64,000 bases of DNA from Parasphingorhabdus sp. (GTDB lineage: Bacteria > Pseudomonadota > Alphaproteobacteria > Sphingomonadales > Sphingomonadaceae): NCBI GenBank assembly GCA_030373505.1, contig JAUCYS010000007.1, forward strand, positions 62,001 to 126,000, in the 5' to 3' direction. Under the pieces are notes generated by a model. The model was not told the origin of the DNA. It did not search any database and was given only the letters and a program-made list of their open reading frames with translations. This document shows positions 1 to 9,325 of this stretch, in pieces; the stretch's first letter is position 1; each line of letters starts with the position of its first letter. The translations under genes were made by a program, and so were the position numbers.

Positions 1-621
1 GATGGACTCGATCGTGGCTTTCCGGCGCTTGGGATTGTCGGTGGTGACCCTGGTCATCTTGGTCGCGATCAGCCCGGGAGCAATGCCGTTGACTCGGATG
101 CCGTCGGGCGCCCAGGCCTTGCCCAGGGTCCGGGTCAGGCCGGCGGCACCGGCCTTGGACGCATTATAGGCGGGATTGCCGACCGTGGCGTGGAAGGCGG
201 CGGTCGAGCTGATGATGATCAGCGAACCCCGAGCCGCCTTCAGCAGATCGTAAAATTGCCCAGCGCAAGTCATCAGGCTGTTGAGATTGACCTGGACCAC
301 CTTGGCGAAATTATCCGGCTCGAATTCGGCGCGCTTGTACAAGACCATGCCCTGCGAGCAGACCAGCACGTCCATCCGGTCGAACTTTTTCCGCAGCGCG
401 ATGATCGCCGCATCATCGGCGGCATCCAGCTGGTGATAGGTAAGGCCGTCGAGATCGGATCCATCCGCCTTGTCGTAATCGGTTTCGCCGGCTCTGGTTC
501 CGGTGACATGTACGTCCGCGCCGCAGCCGCGAAAGGCCTGCGCGGTGGCATTGCCGATTCCGCTCGAGCCGCCGATGATGCAGACGGTCTTGCCGCGAAA
601 GTCGAGGGACGTGTCGATCAT
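1..621 (-). CDS. SDR family oxidoreductase, C-terminus cut by window edge
   Basis: An open frame runs from an ATG at 621 to the window edge without a stop, giving 207 residues of a short-chain dehydrogenase/reductase. The N-terminus has the Rossmann motif GGSSGIG (about residues 17-23), the catalytic serine lies in IIISSTAAF and the Y-x3-K pair in YNASKAG, followed by the usual VNGIAPG segment. The family oxidises alcohols or reduces carbonyls with NAD(P). The NAG motif after the third strand is replaced by CSQG, which is unusual. The start is supported by AGGAGA six bases upstream. It is divergent from the next SDR gene, with an 89-base gap, and belongs to the edge of the catabolic cluster. 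The substrate cannot be read from the sequence. Confidence 0.85.
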   Translation of the reverse strand, partial: MIDTSLDFRGKTVCIIGGSSGIGNATAQAFRGCGADVHVTGTRAGETDYDKADGSDLDGLTYHQLDAADDAAIIALRKKFDRMDVLVCSQGMVLYKRAEFEPDNFAKVVQVNLNSLMTCAGQFYDLLKAARGSLIIISSTAAFHATVGNPAYNASKAGAAGLTRTLGKAWAPDGIRVNGIAPGLIATKMTRVTTDNPKRRKATIESI

Positions 622-710
622 GATCTTCTCCTATGCAATTGACTATTGGCCGACCATTTGCGGATCGTCTAGACCCGCCACCAGATATGGCTGGATACGG
701 AGCAGAAAAA

Positions 711-1481
711 ATGGACATCCCCTTTTCCCTCGCCGGGCGGACGGCGCTGATCGCAGGCGCCTCATCGGGTTTTGGTGCCCGTTTTGCCAAACTTTTTGCC
801 AAGGCCGGTGCGCGTGTTGTCCTTGGTGCAAGACGGACCGATCGCACGGCAGAACTGGCGGAAAAGATCAAGGCTGGCGGTGGCGAAGCGCTGGCGGTTC
901 CGCTCGATGTGACGGACGAAGCGTCGATTGTCGCTGCCTATGATGCGGCTGAGGAGGCATTCGGCACGGTCGATTCGATCGTCGCCAATGCCGGTGTCGC
1001 GGCGACGGGCCGCTCGACCGATGTCCCGGTCGACCGGCTGCAGATGCTGCTCGATACCAATTTCAAGGGAGTCTATCTGGTCGCGCGCGAAGGGGCCAAG
1101 CGGCTGATCGCCAGCGGCAGCCGCGAAAAGGAAAATGGCCGGATCGTGATTATCGGCTCGATCACTTCGCGGCTCACCGGCGAAGGCGACAGTGCCTATG
1201 CCGCAAGCAAGGCTGGTGTGACGCATCTGAGCCGCAATCTTGCGCGCGAATGGGTGCGGCAGGGGGTGAATGTGAACACGATCCATCCCGGCTATATTCC
1301 CACCGAAATCCAGGGCGACTGGTACCAGACCGCTGGCGGCCAAGCGCAGATCGCCGGTTTCCATCGCCGCCGGCTGCAGGATATCGAATCGCTCGACCCG
1401 ATGATGCTCTATTTCTCGTCCGACGCCTCCCGCATGGTGACCGGATCGGATATCATCATCGATGACGGCCAGTCGCTCTGA
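711..1481 (+). CDS. SDR family oxidoreductase
   Basis: A complete 256-residue short-chain dehydrogenase: NAD(P)-binding GASSGFG near residue 15, NAG in the fourth-strand motif (IVANAGV), and the catalytic Y-x3-K in AYAASKAG. The frame is open upstream to 633, but ATG 711 is preferred because GGAG lies eight bases upstream (699-702) and the fold begins directly after it (MDIPFSLAGRTALIAG). The C-terminal end (VTGSDIIIDDGQSL) is typical of FabG-like SDRs. It is followed after 61 bases by an MFS carrier on the same strand, so the two are probably co-transcribed. A cytosolic NAD(P)-dependent alcohol or ketone conversion is likely; the substrate is unknown. Confidence 0.9.
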   Translation: MDIPFSLAGRTALIAGASSGFGARFAKLFAKAGARVVLGARRTDRTAELAEKIKAGGGEALAVPLDVTDEASIVAAYDAAEEAFGTVDSIVANAGVAATGRSTDVPVDRLQMLLDTNFKGVYLVAREGAKRLIASGSREKENGRIVIIGSITSRLTGEGDSAYAASKAGVTHLSRNLAREWVRQGVNVNTIHPGYIPTEIQGDWYQTAGGQAQIAGFHRRRLQDIESLDPMMLYFSSDASRMVTGSDIIIDDGQSL

Positions 1482-1542
1482 CCGCAGACCCCTAATTAAA
1501 CAAAGGGTCCCGGACGCAAAATAAACCTGTCATAGCTTGCCT

Positions 1543-2859
1543 ATGGCAGAGGACATTCGCCCCAACGAGGGCCTTGAAAACACGGCAGATTCCGCATCTG
1601 CCTCGACCCGGCGGTCCAATTATGCGCTCGCCGTGCTGTTCATCGTCACCATGCTCAACTTTCTCGACCGGCAGGTGATCTCGATTGTCGCCGAACCGAT
1701 CAAGCGTGATCTTGGCCTTTCCGACACCCAGTTGGGCCTGATGACCGGTCTGTCCTTTGCCGTTTTCTACACCACGCTGGCGATCCCGCTGGCGGCGCTG
1801 GCCGACAAATGGAACCGCAGCCGGATCATCGGCATTGCTATCGCCATCTGGTCGCTGATGACCGTGCTATGCGGACTGGCCGGCAGTTTCGTTCAGCTGT
1901 TTCTCGCCCGGGTCGGAGTCGGCATCGGCGAAGCGGGGTCCGCCCCGGCCTCGCACAGCCTGATTGCTGATCTGTTTCCGCCCGAACGACGGGCCGGCGC
2001 GCTTGGCATCATGGGGGCAGCGGTGCCGGTCGGTGCCTTTATCGCTTATGCCGGCGGCGGCTATATTACCGAGATGTTCAGTTGGCGCGCCGCTTTCCTG
2101 CTGGCCGGATTGCCGGGCATCATAATCGCCCTGCTGATCTGGTTCACCGTCCCCGATCCGCGCGGCAAGGTCAGCCTGGCCAAGGCTTTCCAGCCGGCGG
2201 CGGGCGAGATCACCCTGCGCGTCGCGCTGCTCGAACTGTCCCGCAAGCCGGCCTACTGGCATCTCGTTACCGCCGGCATTCTCGTGCAATTCATATCCTA
2301 TGGCCTGGCCAGCTTTTACGGCGGTCTGTTTGTCCGGGTCCACGGCATGGACTATGCCGAACTGGGCTGGAAGCTGGGCGTACTGGTCGGAGTGACCGGC
2401 GGCTTTGGTGCCTGGTTTGGCGGCAAGGTCGGCGATCTCATTGGCAAGCGCGATCCAGTGCTGCCGCTGCTGGTCAGCGGGCTGGTTCTGATGGTCGCGG
2501 CGCCCGGCATGATCGCTGCCATCTATGCCGGCAATGCCAATCTGGCGATCATCCTGCTCGGCTTCCCGACCTTTTCCGCGACCTTCTATTTCGGGCCGAG
2601 CTTTGCCGCGGTCCAGATGCTGGCCAGTGACCGTACCCGGGCGATGGCCGTCGCGATCTATCTCATGCTCGCCGGTCTGATCGGGCTGGGCCTGGGTCCG
2701 GTATTTGTCGGCGGCCTGTCCGACTATTTCGCCGGCGGCAATCGCGAACTGGGAGGCGGTGCACTGCAAAAGGCGCTGGCAGTTCTGGCGCTATTCAACT
2801 TGTGGGCAGGCTTTCACTATTGGCGGGTCTGGGCGTGGATGAAGCGCAGGCCCGTCTAG
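1543..2859 (+). CDS. MFS transporter, Spinster-like
   Basis: A 438-residue major facilitator with about twelve hydrophobic segments. NFLDRQVISIVAEPIKRDLGLSD after the first helix and the loop ADKWNRSRIIG between helices 2 and 3 (MFS motif A region) are characteristic of the Spinster-like carriers common in sphingomonads. GIGEAGSAPASHSLIADLFP in helix 4 is also typical of that group. ATG 1543 is chosen; a TTG six bases upstream is possible. The gene follows an SDR on the same strand and ends one base before a convergent SDR, so it probably imports the substrate (or exports a product) of the catabolic cluster. The cargo is inferred only from context. Confidence 0.88.
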   Translation: MAEDIRPNEGLENTADSASASTRRSNYALAVLFIVTMLNFLDRQVISIVAEPIKRDLGLSDTQLGLMTGLSFAVFYTTLAIPLAALADKWNRSRIIGIAIAIWSLMTVLCGLAGSFVQLFLARVGVGIGEAGSAPASHSLIADLFPPERRAGALGIMGAAVPVGAFIAYAGGGYITEMFSWRAAFLLAGLPGIIIALLIWFTVPDPRGKVSLAKAFQPAAGEITLRVALLELSRKPAYWHLVTAGILVQFISYGLASFYGGLFVRVHGMDYAELGWKLGVLVGVTGGFGAWFGGKVGDLIGKRDPVLPLLVSGLVLMVAAPGMIAAIYAGNANLAIILLGFPTFSATFYFGPSFAAVQMLASDRTRAMAVAIYLMLAGLIGLGLGPVFVGGLSDYFAGGNRELGGGALQKALAVLALFNLWAGFHYWRVWAWMKRRPV

Positions 2860-3633
2860 TCACTTGCCGCCGGTGACGTAGAGACATTGCCCGGTAACCC
2901 AGCTTGACGCCGGGGAGGCCATATAGACAACCGCCGCGGCAATATCCTCTTCCCGTCCGAAGCGGGCCAGCGGAATCTGGAACTGTTTGAGCAGAGCCTC
3001 CCGCTTTTCATCCGAATCGATGCCCATGGATTCGTCGAAATTCTCGGTGGGAATCGGGCCGGGTGCCACGGCATTGACCCGGATATTTGGGGCCAGCTCC
3101 AGCGACAGGCTGGCGGTCAGGCTGTTGACCGCCGCCTTGGACGCACCATAGGGGCCGTTCTTGACCTGCCCGCCCAGCGCCGCGCGCGAGGAAATATTGA
3201 TGATCGCGCCGCCCTTGTCGCCCATATGCGCCGCCGCCGCGACCGCGCCCATCCAGACGCTTTTCAGATTGAGCTCGATCTGGGCGTCCCAGCTTTCTTC
3301 CGGCGTGCGGGTCAGATAGCGGGGCGTGCCGTCGGGCAGGCCGCCGGCATTGCTGACCCAGATGCCCAGCCGGCCCAGTTCCTCGACCGCCCGGTTGGCG
3401 AGATTCTCCAACGCGGCGCGGCTGGTCACATCGGTCGGCACCGCGATCGCGCGGCGGCCAAGCGCGCGAATCTCGTCAGCGACTGTTTCGAGATCGTCCG
3501 CCGAGCGCGCGGCGACCGCGACATCCGCACCCGCTTCCGCCAGCCCGGTCGCAATCGCCCGGCCGATGCCCTTGCCGGCGCCGGTCACCACCGCGACCTT
3601 GCCGTCCAGTCTGAATTGATCGAGAATGTTCAT
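2860..3633 (-). CDS. SDR family oxidoreductase, last gene of the hyu operon
   Basis: A 257-residue short-chain dehydrogenase with the cofactor motif TGAGKGIG (about residues 15-22), SNAGG, the catalytic serine in INISSRAA and Y-x3-K in YGASKAA. The NVRVNAVAPGPI-like segment is seen as NIRVNAVAPGPI. The open frame reaches further upstream, but ATG 3633 has a GGGGAC ribosome-binding sequence and starts the fold (MNILDQFRLDGKVAVVTG). It lies 25 bases after the FAD-dependent dehydrogenase and is the distal gene of a five-gene minus-strand run that begins at the HMG-CoA-lyase-like gene. A role in oxidising a hydroxyl group of the pathway intermediate is likely, not shown. Confidence 0.9.
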   Translation of the reverse strand: MNILDQFRLDGKVAVVTGAGKGIGRAIATGLAEAGADVAVAARSADDLETVADEIRALGRRAIAVPTDVTSRAALENLANRAVEELGRLGIWVSNAGGLPDGTPRYLTRTPEESWDAQIELNLKSVWMGAVAAAAHMGDKGGAIINISSRAALGGQVKNGPYGASKAAVNSLTASLSLELAPNIRVNAVAPGPIPTENFDESMGIDSDEKREALLKQFQIPLARFGREEDIAAAVVYMASPASSWVTGQCLYVTGGK

Positions 3634-3658
3634 TATTCCGTCCCCCTGTTTGAGCGGC

Positions 3659-5287
3659 TCATTGATTGGCCAGCCTGGCCGCCGCACGCCCGGCAATATA
3701 GCCGAAGGTCAGCGCCGGTCCCAGCGTCCCGCCGGCCCCGGCATAGACGCTGCCGGTTGGCGCGCTGATAACATTGCCGGCGCCGAACAGCCCGGCGATC
3801 GGTTCGACATCGACATCGAGAATCTGCGCCTGCGCATTGGTCTTCGGACCGCCATTGGTGCCGAGCGCACCCATCTTGATTGCAACCGCATAGAAGGGAG
3901 GCTTGCTCACTGTTCCCAAAGTCGCCGCTGCTCCGTCGCGCGAGCGGTCGCCGTAGAAGCGGTCATAGCCAGCCTTGCCGCGGGCAAAATCGGTGTCTTC
4001 GCATTGCTCGGCGAGACTATTGAACCGCTCGACCGTCGCTGGCAGATGGGCCGGATCGATCCCGGTCTTCGCTGCCAGTTCCTCAAGCGTCTCGGCCTGC
4101 GCCACCCACGACGGCAGCGGGGTACCGGGCATGAAGGAGGCCAGCGGATAGCGTTCGCGATATTGGGAGTCGAAGACCAGATAGGCGGGCAGATTGGGAT
4201 AAGCATAGGTTGCCGGATCGAAGGCGTGAAAGGCCCCGGCCAGCGCCGAATAATTGGCGGCCTCGTTGCAGAATCGTCTGCCGTCGCGGTTGACCATGAT
4301 GCCGTGCGGCAGAGTCCGCTCGATCAGCACCGGCATATTGCGGGTCTCGCCGCTTTCCCATTCCGCTTCCGGGACGGCGAGGGTCGGCACCCACCAGGCG
4401 CTGGTCATATTGCCCAGGCTCGCCCCAGCCGCCATCGCCATTTTCAGGCCATCGCCGCGATTGGTCGGCGGCGAGGCGGGCGCGTCGAGCGGGCCGCGCA
4501 GAAAGGCATGTTTAAGCGCCTCGTTCCACTCAAAGCCACCGGTGGCCAGGATCACGCCCTGCCGCGCGGTCATGATGTCCTGCTGTCCATCGCGTTCGAC
4601 AATCGCGCCGGTGACCCGCCCCCGTTCGATGCACAGCCGGTAGCCGCCACAACCGAGCAAAGGCTCGATGCCCCGGTCCAGACAGGCCCTGAGCAGTCGC
4701 CCGACCAGCGCCTGTCCCCAGCCGCGCAGATCGCGGTCGGCGCGCCGTTGCAGCTCCGCCGGATCGATCATGCCGCTGCTGCCGCCGAGCGGCGTCTCGC
4801 GCAGCATCATCCGCGGCGCGGGGCCGTTGGCGAAGACCCGATCCTTCCACGCTCCGAGCATGTTGAAATCGAACAGTTCATTGTCCAGCGATCGTCCGCC
4901 GTCCGCCTTCGCTCCGGGTCGTTCGCCATAATAGTCCGGATAGTCCGGCATCATCGTCAGCTGGAGCGCGCCGATCCCGGTCAGGAAATTGTGCATCTGG
5001 CGGGCTTCGGTGACAAAGGCAGCGAGCACCGCTTCGTCCATTTCGCCATGGTCGAGCGACTTAAAATAGGCGAGCGCCTCGGCGGCGCTGTCCGCCTTGC
5101 CCTGCGCGGCCATCTGCGCATGATCGGGTAGCCAGACCACGCCGCCGGAAATCGCCGCGGTGCCGCCCAGCCGGTCCTGCTTCTCGATCAGCCGCACTGA
5201 GGCACCGGATTCGTGCGCCGCCAGTGCTGCGGCAAGGCCTGCGGCCCCGGCTCCGATAATCAGAACATCCGTTTCGCTGTCGACTAT
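3659..5287 (-). CDS. FAD-dependent oxidoreductase, 3-ketosteroid dehydrogenase/fumarate reductase type, with no standard start codon
   Basis: A FAD_binding_2-type flavoprotein of about 542 residues. The dinucleotide motif VLIIGAGAAGLAAALAA lies at residues 8-24 of the full-length reading. GGTAAISGGVVWLPDH and the C-terminal GAGGTLGPALTFGYIAGRAAA resemble KstD/fumarate-reductase flavoproteins that desaturate or reduce carbon-carbon bonds. The first ATG, GTG or TTG of this frame is GTG at 5197, which would delete the FAD-binding motif. Upstream the frame is open to a TAG at 5321-5323 and holds only ATA (5287) and ATT (5317) as near-start codons. ATA 5287 has GGGAGAGG just upstream, so I extend the gene to it. 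The gene follows hyuB in one operon. Confidence 0.8.
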   Translation of the reverse strand: MVDSETDVLIIGAGAAGLAAALAAHESGASVRLIEKQDRLGGTAAISGGVVWLPDHAQMAAQGKADSAAEALAYFKSLDHGEMDEAVLAAFVTEARQMHNFLTGIGALQLTMMPDYPDYYGERPGAKADGGRSLDNELFDFNMLGAWKDRVFANGPAPRMMLRETPLGGSSGMIDPAELQRRADRDLRGWGQALVGRLLRACLDRGIEPLLGCGGYRLCIERGRVTGAIVERDGQQDIMTARQGVILATGGFEWNEALKHAFLRGPLDAPASPPTNRGDGLKMAMAAGASLGNMTSAWWVPTLAVPEAEWESGETRNMPVLIERTLPHGIMVNRDGRRFCNEAANYSALAGAFHAFDPATYAYPNLPAYLVFDSQYRERYPLASFMPGTPLPSWVAQAETLEELAAKTGIDPAHLPATVERFNSLAEQCEDTDFARGKAGYDRFYGDRSRDGAAATLGTVSKPPFYAVAIKMGALGTNGGPKTNAQAQILDVDVEPIAGLFGAGNVISAPTGSVYAGAGGTLGPALTFGYIAGRAAARLANQ

Positions 5288-5373
5288 GGCACCTCTCCCG
5301 TTATCGGATTGGGCAATAGTCTAGGGCCTTGCGGAAGCCGTCACAAACCGCACTTTGAATAGCGCAGCGAAGC

Positions 5374-7239
5374 TTATGCGGCGATGCTCCCGGGTTGGAC
5401 CGGCGCGGGCAGTCCGGTTTCTTCCAGGCAATTGGCGCGCAGCGTCTCGATATCGGGTCCGAAATTGAACGGGCCGTCGGTCTCGACGACAGTATCGCCC
5501 ATTTCCCTGCGCAGCTTTTCCGTCGCCGGCCCGTCGACGCTGCCGTCCGCGGCAATCACGACGCCATAGTCGCGCGCGCCCTGCACGGTCACCAGCCCCT
5601 GGCGGATTTCCAGCGCCACCAGCTCGGGATCACGCTCCAGCGGGTTGCCCCAGCCGCCGCCACCCCAGGTGATGAAGTGCAGCAGGTCGCCCTCGCGCAC
5701 CTCGATCCCGTCCTGCTTGTTGCCGACCACCTCTTGCGAGCCGTCGGCGCGCTCGAGGATCTTGGTCGCCCGGTCGCCCGGCTGGCCGCCGTTGACGCCC
5801 CAGGGATAGGTGAACCAGCGGTCGTCGTGGATCGCCACCGTCCCCGGCTCGAGGAAGCAATAGGTCATGTGGATGCCGTTGCCGCCGCGGAACAGGCCGG
5901 CGCCGCCGCTGTCGGGCTTGGCCTCGTAGCGCTCGATGCGCAGCGGGAAATATTTTTCGAGAAACTCGTTCGGTACGTTGGTGAAGCCGGGCCACAGCGA
6001 ATGGCCGTCGGGGCCGTCGCCAAAGGGTCGGCCGGGAATGCCGCCAAAGCCGATCTGGAACAGCTGGAACCATTCCCCGCTCTTGTCGAAGCCGGAATAC
6101 ATCAGATGCGGGCTCGAGGAGAAGCCGGCACCGTTCAGGAATTCCGGCTGGCGCTGGCCGAGCAGGCCGCCCAAAATGTCGAAGATCCGGCCCAGCGCAT
6201 GGGTCCGGCCGGCGAGCGCGGCGGGATATTTCGGCTTGAGCAGCGAACCTTCGGGGATCCGCACGTCGACGAGATCGTAGAAGCCGTCGTTGAACAGGAT
6301 CTGCGGATCGAACACCATGATCATGTAGATGCCGAAAAACATCTTGAACATATTCTCGTTGAGGAAGAAGTTGATCGAGCTTGGCGCCTGCGGATCGGTG
6401 CCCTCGAAATCGAGGATCACCTTGCCGCCCTCGCGCCACATTTTGCAGCTGATCTTGTAGGGGCCAAAGCCGACGCCGTCGTCGCAGATATAGTCGGTGA
6501 AGCTGACCGGTTCCTCGCCGATGCTGGTCTCGATCAGATGTTTCATCGCCCGGTGGTTGCGCGCCAGTAGCCGGTCGGTGGCGCTGGCAAATTCATCCTC
6601 GCCGAAGCGCGCGCACATTTCGTCGACGCGGCGCGCGGCGACCCGGCAGGAGGCAATCAGCGCATTGAGATCGGCAGCGCACCAGTCCGGCTTGCGGCTC
6701 TGGTGCAGCACAACCTTGACCATCTCCTCGTTATAGACGCCCTTCTGGTAGATCTTGACCGGCGGAATCCGCACCCCCTCCTCGAACACACTGCGGCTGT
6801 CGATCGGGATCGAGCCGGCGACCTTGCCGCCGATATCGGACTGGTGGCCGAACATCGCGGTCCAGGCGACCAGCCGGCCGCCGCGATAGACCGGCAGCAG
6901 CACCAGCCAGTCATTATTGTGGCTGACCGCACCCTCGCAGCTGTACGGATCGCTGAGAAAGATCATGTCGCCTTCCTCGATCGTGCCGGGATAGGCGCGC
7001 AGAAAGCCGTCGATAAAGCTGCCGAACTGGCCGACCACCATCTTGCCCTGCCGGTCGGCGATTAGCGGAAAGGCATCGCCCTGTTCGCGGATGCCGGGTG
7101 ACATGGCGGTGCGCACCAGCGTCGCATCCATCTCGATCCGGGCGTTGCGCAAGGCATTTTCCATGATGTCGAGCGTGACCGGGTCGACATCGACTGTGTT
7201 GAACGGAGCGCTGTTGGTTTCGATGATCTGTGCGGGCAT
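5374..7239 (-). CDS. Hydantoinase B / acetone-carboxylase alpha-type subunit
   Basis: A 621-residue HyuB-family protein (PF02538 type). Recognisable blocks are FGHQSDIGGKVAGS near residue 130, SDPYSCEGAVSHNNDW near 97, and the glycine-rich C-terminal PDSGGAGLFRGGNG and WGGGGWGNPLERDP. The family includes the B subunits of hydantoinases and 5-oxoprolinases and the alpha subunits of acetone and acetophenone carboxylases, so ring opening or ATP-driven carboxylation of a ketone are both possible. ATG 7239 is supported by GGAGCG eight bases upstream. The preceding hyuA stop is one base away, so the two subunits are translationally linked. Flanking dehydrogenases that would produce a ketone slightly favour the carboxylase reading. 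Confidence 0.9.
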   Translation of the reverse strand: MPAQIIETNSAPFNTVDVDPVTLDIMENALRNARIEMDATLVRTAMSPGIREQGDAFPLIADRQGKMVVGQFGSFIDGFLRAYPGTIEEGDMIFLSDPYSCEGAVSHNNDWLVLLPVYRGGRLVAWTAMFGHQSDIGGKVAGSIPIDSRSVFEEGVRIPPVKIYQKGVYNEEMVKVVLHQSRKPDWCAADLNALIASCRVAARRVDEMCARFGEDEFASATDRLLARNHRAMKHLIETSIGEEPVSFTDYICDDGVGFGPYKISCKMWREGGKVILDFEGTDPQAPSSINFFLNENMFKMFFGIYMIMVFDPQILFNDGFYDLVDVRIPEGSLLKPKYPAALAGRTHALGRIFDILGGLLGQRQPEFLNGAGFSSSPHLMYSGFDKSGEWFQLFQIGFGGIPGRPFGDGPDGHSLWPGFTNVPNEFLEKYFPLRIERYEAKPDSGGAGLFRGGNGIHMTYCFLEPGTVAIHDDRWFTYPWGVNGGQPGDRATKILERADGSQEVVGNKQDGIEVREGDLLHFITWGGGGWGNPLERDPELVALEIRQGLVTVQGARDYGVVIAADGSVDGPATEKLRREMGDTVVETDGPFNFGPDIETLRANCLEETGLPAPVQPGSIAA

Positions 7240-7240
7240 G

Positions 7241-9295
7241 TTACGCTCCTTCCAACAGGTTGATGATGAGGTTGCCATGCGCATCGACCAGCGCCTCGCA
7301 GCCGCTGTGCACCAGCGTCGTGCTGTCCATTTCGGTGACAATGGCGGGACCGGGGATGCGGTTGCCGGCCTTGAGCAGCGTCCGGTCATAGATCACTGCA
7401 TCCTGCATCCTGCCATCCATATAGAGCCGATGATCGCGGGTCCTGGCAGCCGATGGATCGGCGTCGCCCTTTTCGATCGCGGGCGGTGCAACATCGGCGG
7501 ATTTGCCCAGCGCCACCGCGCGGACATTGACGATCTCGTGCGGGGTCTCGTCGAGATTGAAGGTGAACAGCCGCTCGTGCTCGGTATCAAAGCGGGCGAT
7601 CAGGCTCTGGATCGACAGGCCTTCCGGTTCAACCGACAGCGGAATTTCGAAAGCCTGGCCGGCATAGCGGATATCGATCTCGTAAAGCAGTTCGATATCA
7701 TCGGGAGCGACATTTTCCGCTTCCAGTTCCCGCTTCACCTGCGCGCCGAGACTGTCGAGATAGACGGTCAGCTCCTCGTCGCTGGTATTCTGGACCATCT
7801 CGTTAAAACTGCGCTGGGTCTCGACCCGCTGCCGCGTGGTTGCGTCGCCATAGGCGCAGAGCACGCCGGGCGAGGGCGGGATGATCACTGGCCAGCTGTT
7901 CATCAGCTTGCCCATCGCATTGGCGTGCAGCGGTCCGGCGCCGCCAAAGCCCATCAGCGCGAACTCGCGCGGGTCATAGCCCTGCTGGACCGAGACCAGC
8001 CGCAGCGCGCCGAACATATTCTCGTTGACGATATCGATGATCCCGGCGGCCGCGTCCATCAGCTCGATGCCAAGTGCATCGGCGATCGTCTGCACCGCCT
8101 TCTGCGCGCCCTCGCGGTCGAGCTTGAAGCTGCCGCCGAGCAGCGATTCGGGCAGATAGCCGAGCACGACATTGGCGTCGGTCACGGTCGGCAGTTCGCC
8201 GCCCTTGCCATAGGCGACTGGTCCCGGCACGGCGCCGGCGCTTTCCGGGCCGACCCGCAGCGCCTTGGTCAGTTCGGGCACAAAGGCGATCGAGCCGCCG
8301 CCGGCGCCGACCGTCTTGACGTCGATGGACGAGGCGCGGACATTGAGGTCGCCGACCGACGTTTCCCGCTGCAGCCGCGCCGAACCATTTTCGATCAGTG
8401 CCACGTCGGTCGAGGTGCCGCCCATGTCGAGGGTCAGGACATTTTTCACATTCGCACTTTTCGCCACCCAGACCGCCCCCGCGACCCCGCCGGCCGGTCC
8501 GGACATTAGCAGGTTGACCGGCGCCTCGGCGCTTTTCTCTGCCGACATCAGGCCGCCATCGGAGCGCAGCAGGTTGAGCTTCGCCCTGGTGCCCCAGGCC
8601 TCCAGTTCCGATTTCAGATTGCCGACATAGCGCGCCACCGCCGGGCGTACGGCGCTGTTGGCGACCGTGGTCAGCGCTCGCTCATATTCCTGCATCTCGG
8701 GCAGGATATCGGAGGAAATGGAAATGGGGATATCGGGAAAGACCTCGGCGCAGATCGCGGCGACAGCCTTTTCATGACTGCCGTCGACATAGCTGTTCAT
8801 CAGGCAGATGGTCAGCGCCTCGATCTCTTCGCCGGCTTTCAATGTCTCCAGCCGCTTGCGCATCTCGGTCTCGTCCAGCTTGCGAACGGTTTTGCCTCTG
8901 GCATCCATCCGTTCCGGGGCCTCGATCGTGCGCTGCAGGGCGGCCATCGGTTCGGGCTTGGGCCAGATGATCCAGGCAGCGAGACCGCCGGGCACCAGGC
9001 TGCGCGCGATCTGCATCAGATGGCGATGGCTCTCGGTGACGATCAGGCCGACCTTGGCAATCTTCTTTTCCAGCACCGCATTGGTCGCGACGGTCGTGCC
9101 GTGCAGAAAGAGGTCGATATCCTGCGGAGCAATATTCTGGCGCTCGCAGAGGCCTCTGGCACCATTGATGACGGCCTGGGAGGGATCGCTCGGGGTCGAC
9201 GGCACCTTGTCGCGAAAGGTCTGGCCGCTGCCTTCGTCAATCAGCAGCAGATCGGTAAAAGTTCCGCCGACGTCGACACCCAATCGATACCCCAT
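7241..9295 (-). CDS. Hydantoinase A / acetone-carboxylase beta-type ATPase subunit
   Basis: A 684-residue HyuA-family protein. The N-terminal hydantoinase A domain begins RLGVDVGGTFTDLLLID, the phosphate-1-type motif of the actin/ASKHA ATPase fold. The second ATPase motif is LTLDMGGTSTDVALI with GPAGGVAGAV just before it, and GFGGAGPLHA follows near residue 440. The family hydrolyses ATP to activate an amide, imide or ketone together with HyuB. It is adjacent to hyuB (one-base gap) and 30 bases downstream of the HMG-CoA-lyase-like gene, in one operon. The length is normal and no key motif is missing. The substrate is unknown. Confidence 0.92.
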   Translation of the reverse strand: MGYRLGVDVGGTFTDLLLIDEGSGQTFRDKVPSTPSDPSQAVINGARGLCERQNIAPQDIDLFLHGTTVATNAVLEKKIAKVGLIVTESHRHLMQIARSLVPGGLAAWIIWPKPEPMAALQRTIEAPERMDARGKTVRKLDETEMRKRLETLKAGEEIEALTICLMNSYVDGSHEKAVAAICAEVFPDIPISISSDILPEMQEYERALTTVANSAVRPAVARYVGNLKSELEAWGTRAKLNLLRSDGGLMSAEKSAEAPVNLLMSGPAGGVAGAVWVAKSANVKNVLTLDMGGTSTDVALIENGSARLQRETSVGDLNVRASSIDVKTVGAGGGSIAFVPELTKALRVGPESAGAVPGPVAYGKGGELPTVTDANVVLGYLPESLLGGSFKLDREGAQKAVQTIADALGIELMDAAAGIIDIVNENMFGALRLVSVQQGYDPREFALMGFGGAGPLHANAMGKLMNSWPVIIPPSPGVLCAYGDATTRQRVETQRSFNEMVQNTSDEELTVYLDSLGAQVKRELEAENVAPDDIELLYEIDIRYAGQAFEIPLSVEPEGLSIQSLIARFDTEHERLFTFNLDETPHEIVNVRAVALGKSADVAPPAIEKGDADPSAARTRDHRLYMDGRMQDAVIYDRTLLKAGNRIPGPAIVTEMDSTTLVHSGCEALVDAHGNLIINLLEGA

Positions 9296-9325
9296 ATTTC
9301 ACTCTTTCTCTTTTCTAACGGTCAT

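Noticed and set aside
1867..2769. A 300-codon minus-strand frame inside the MFS gene
   Set aside because: The plus-strand frame encodes a clear membrane transporter; the reverse frame is Gln/Asp/Gly-rich with no family resemblance.
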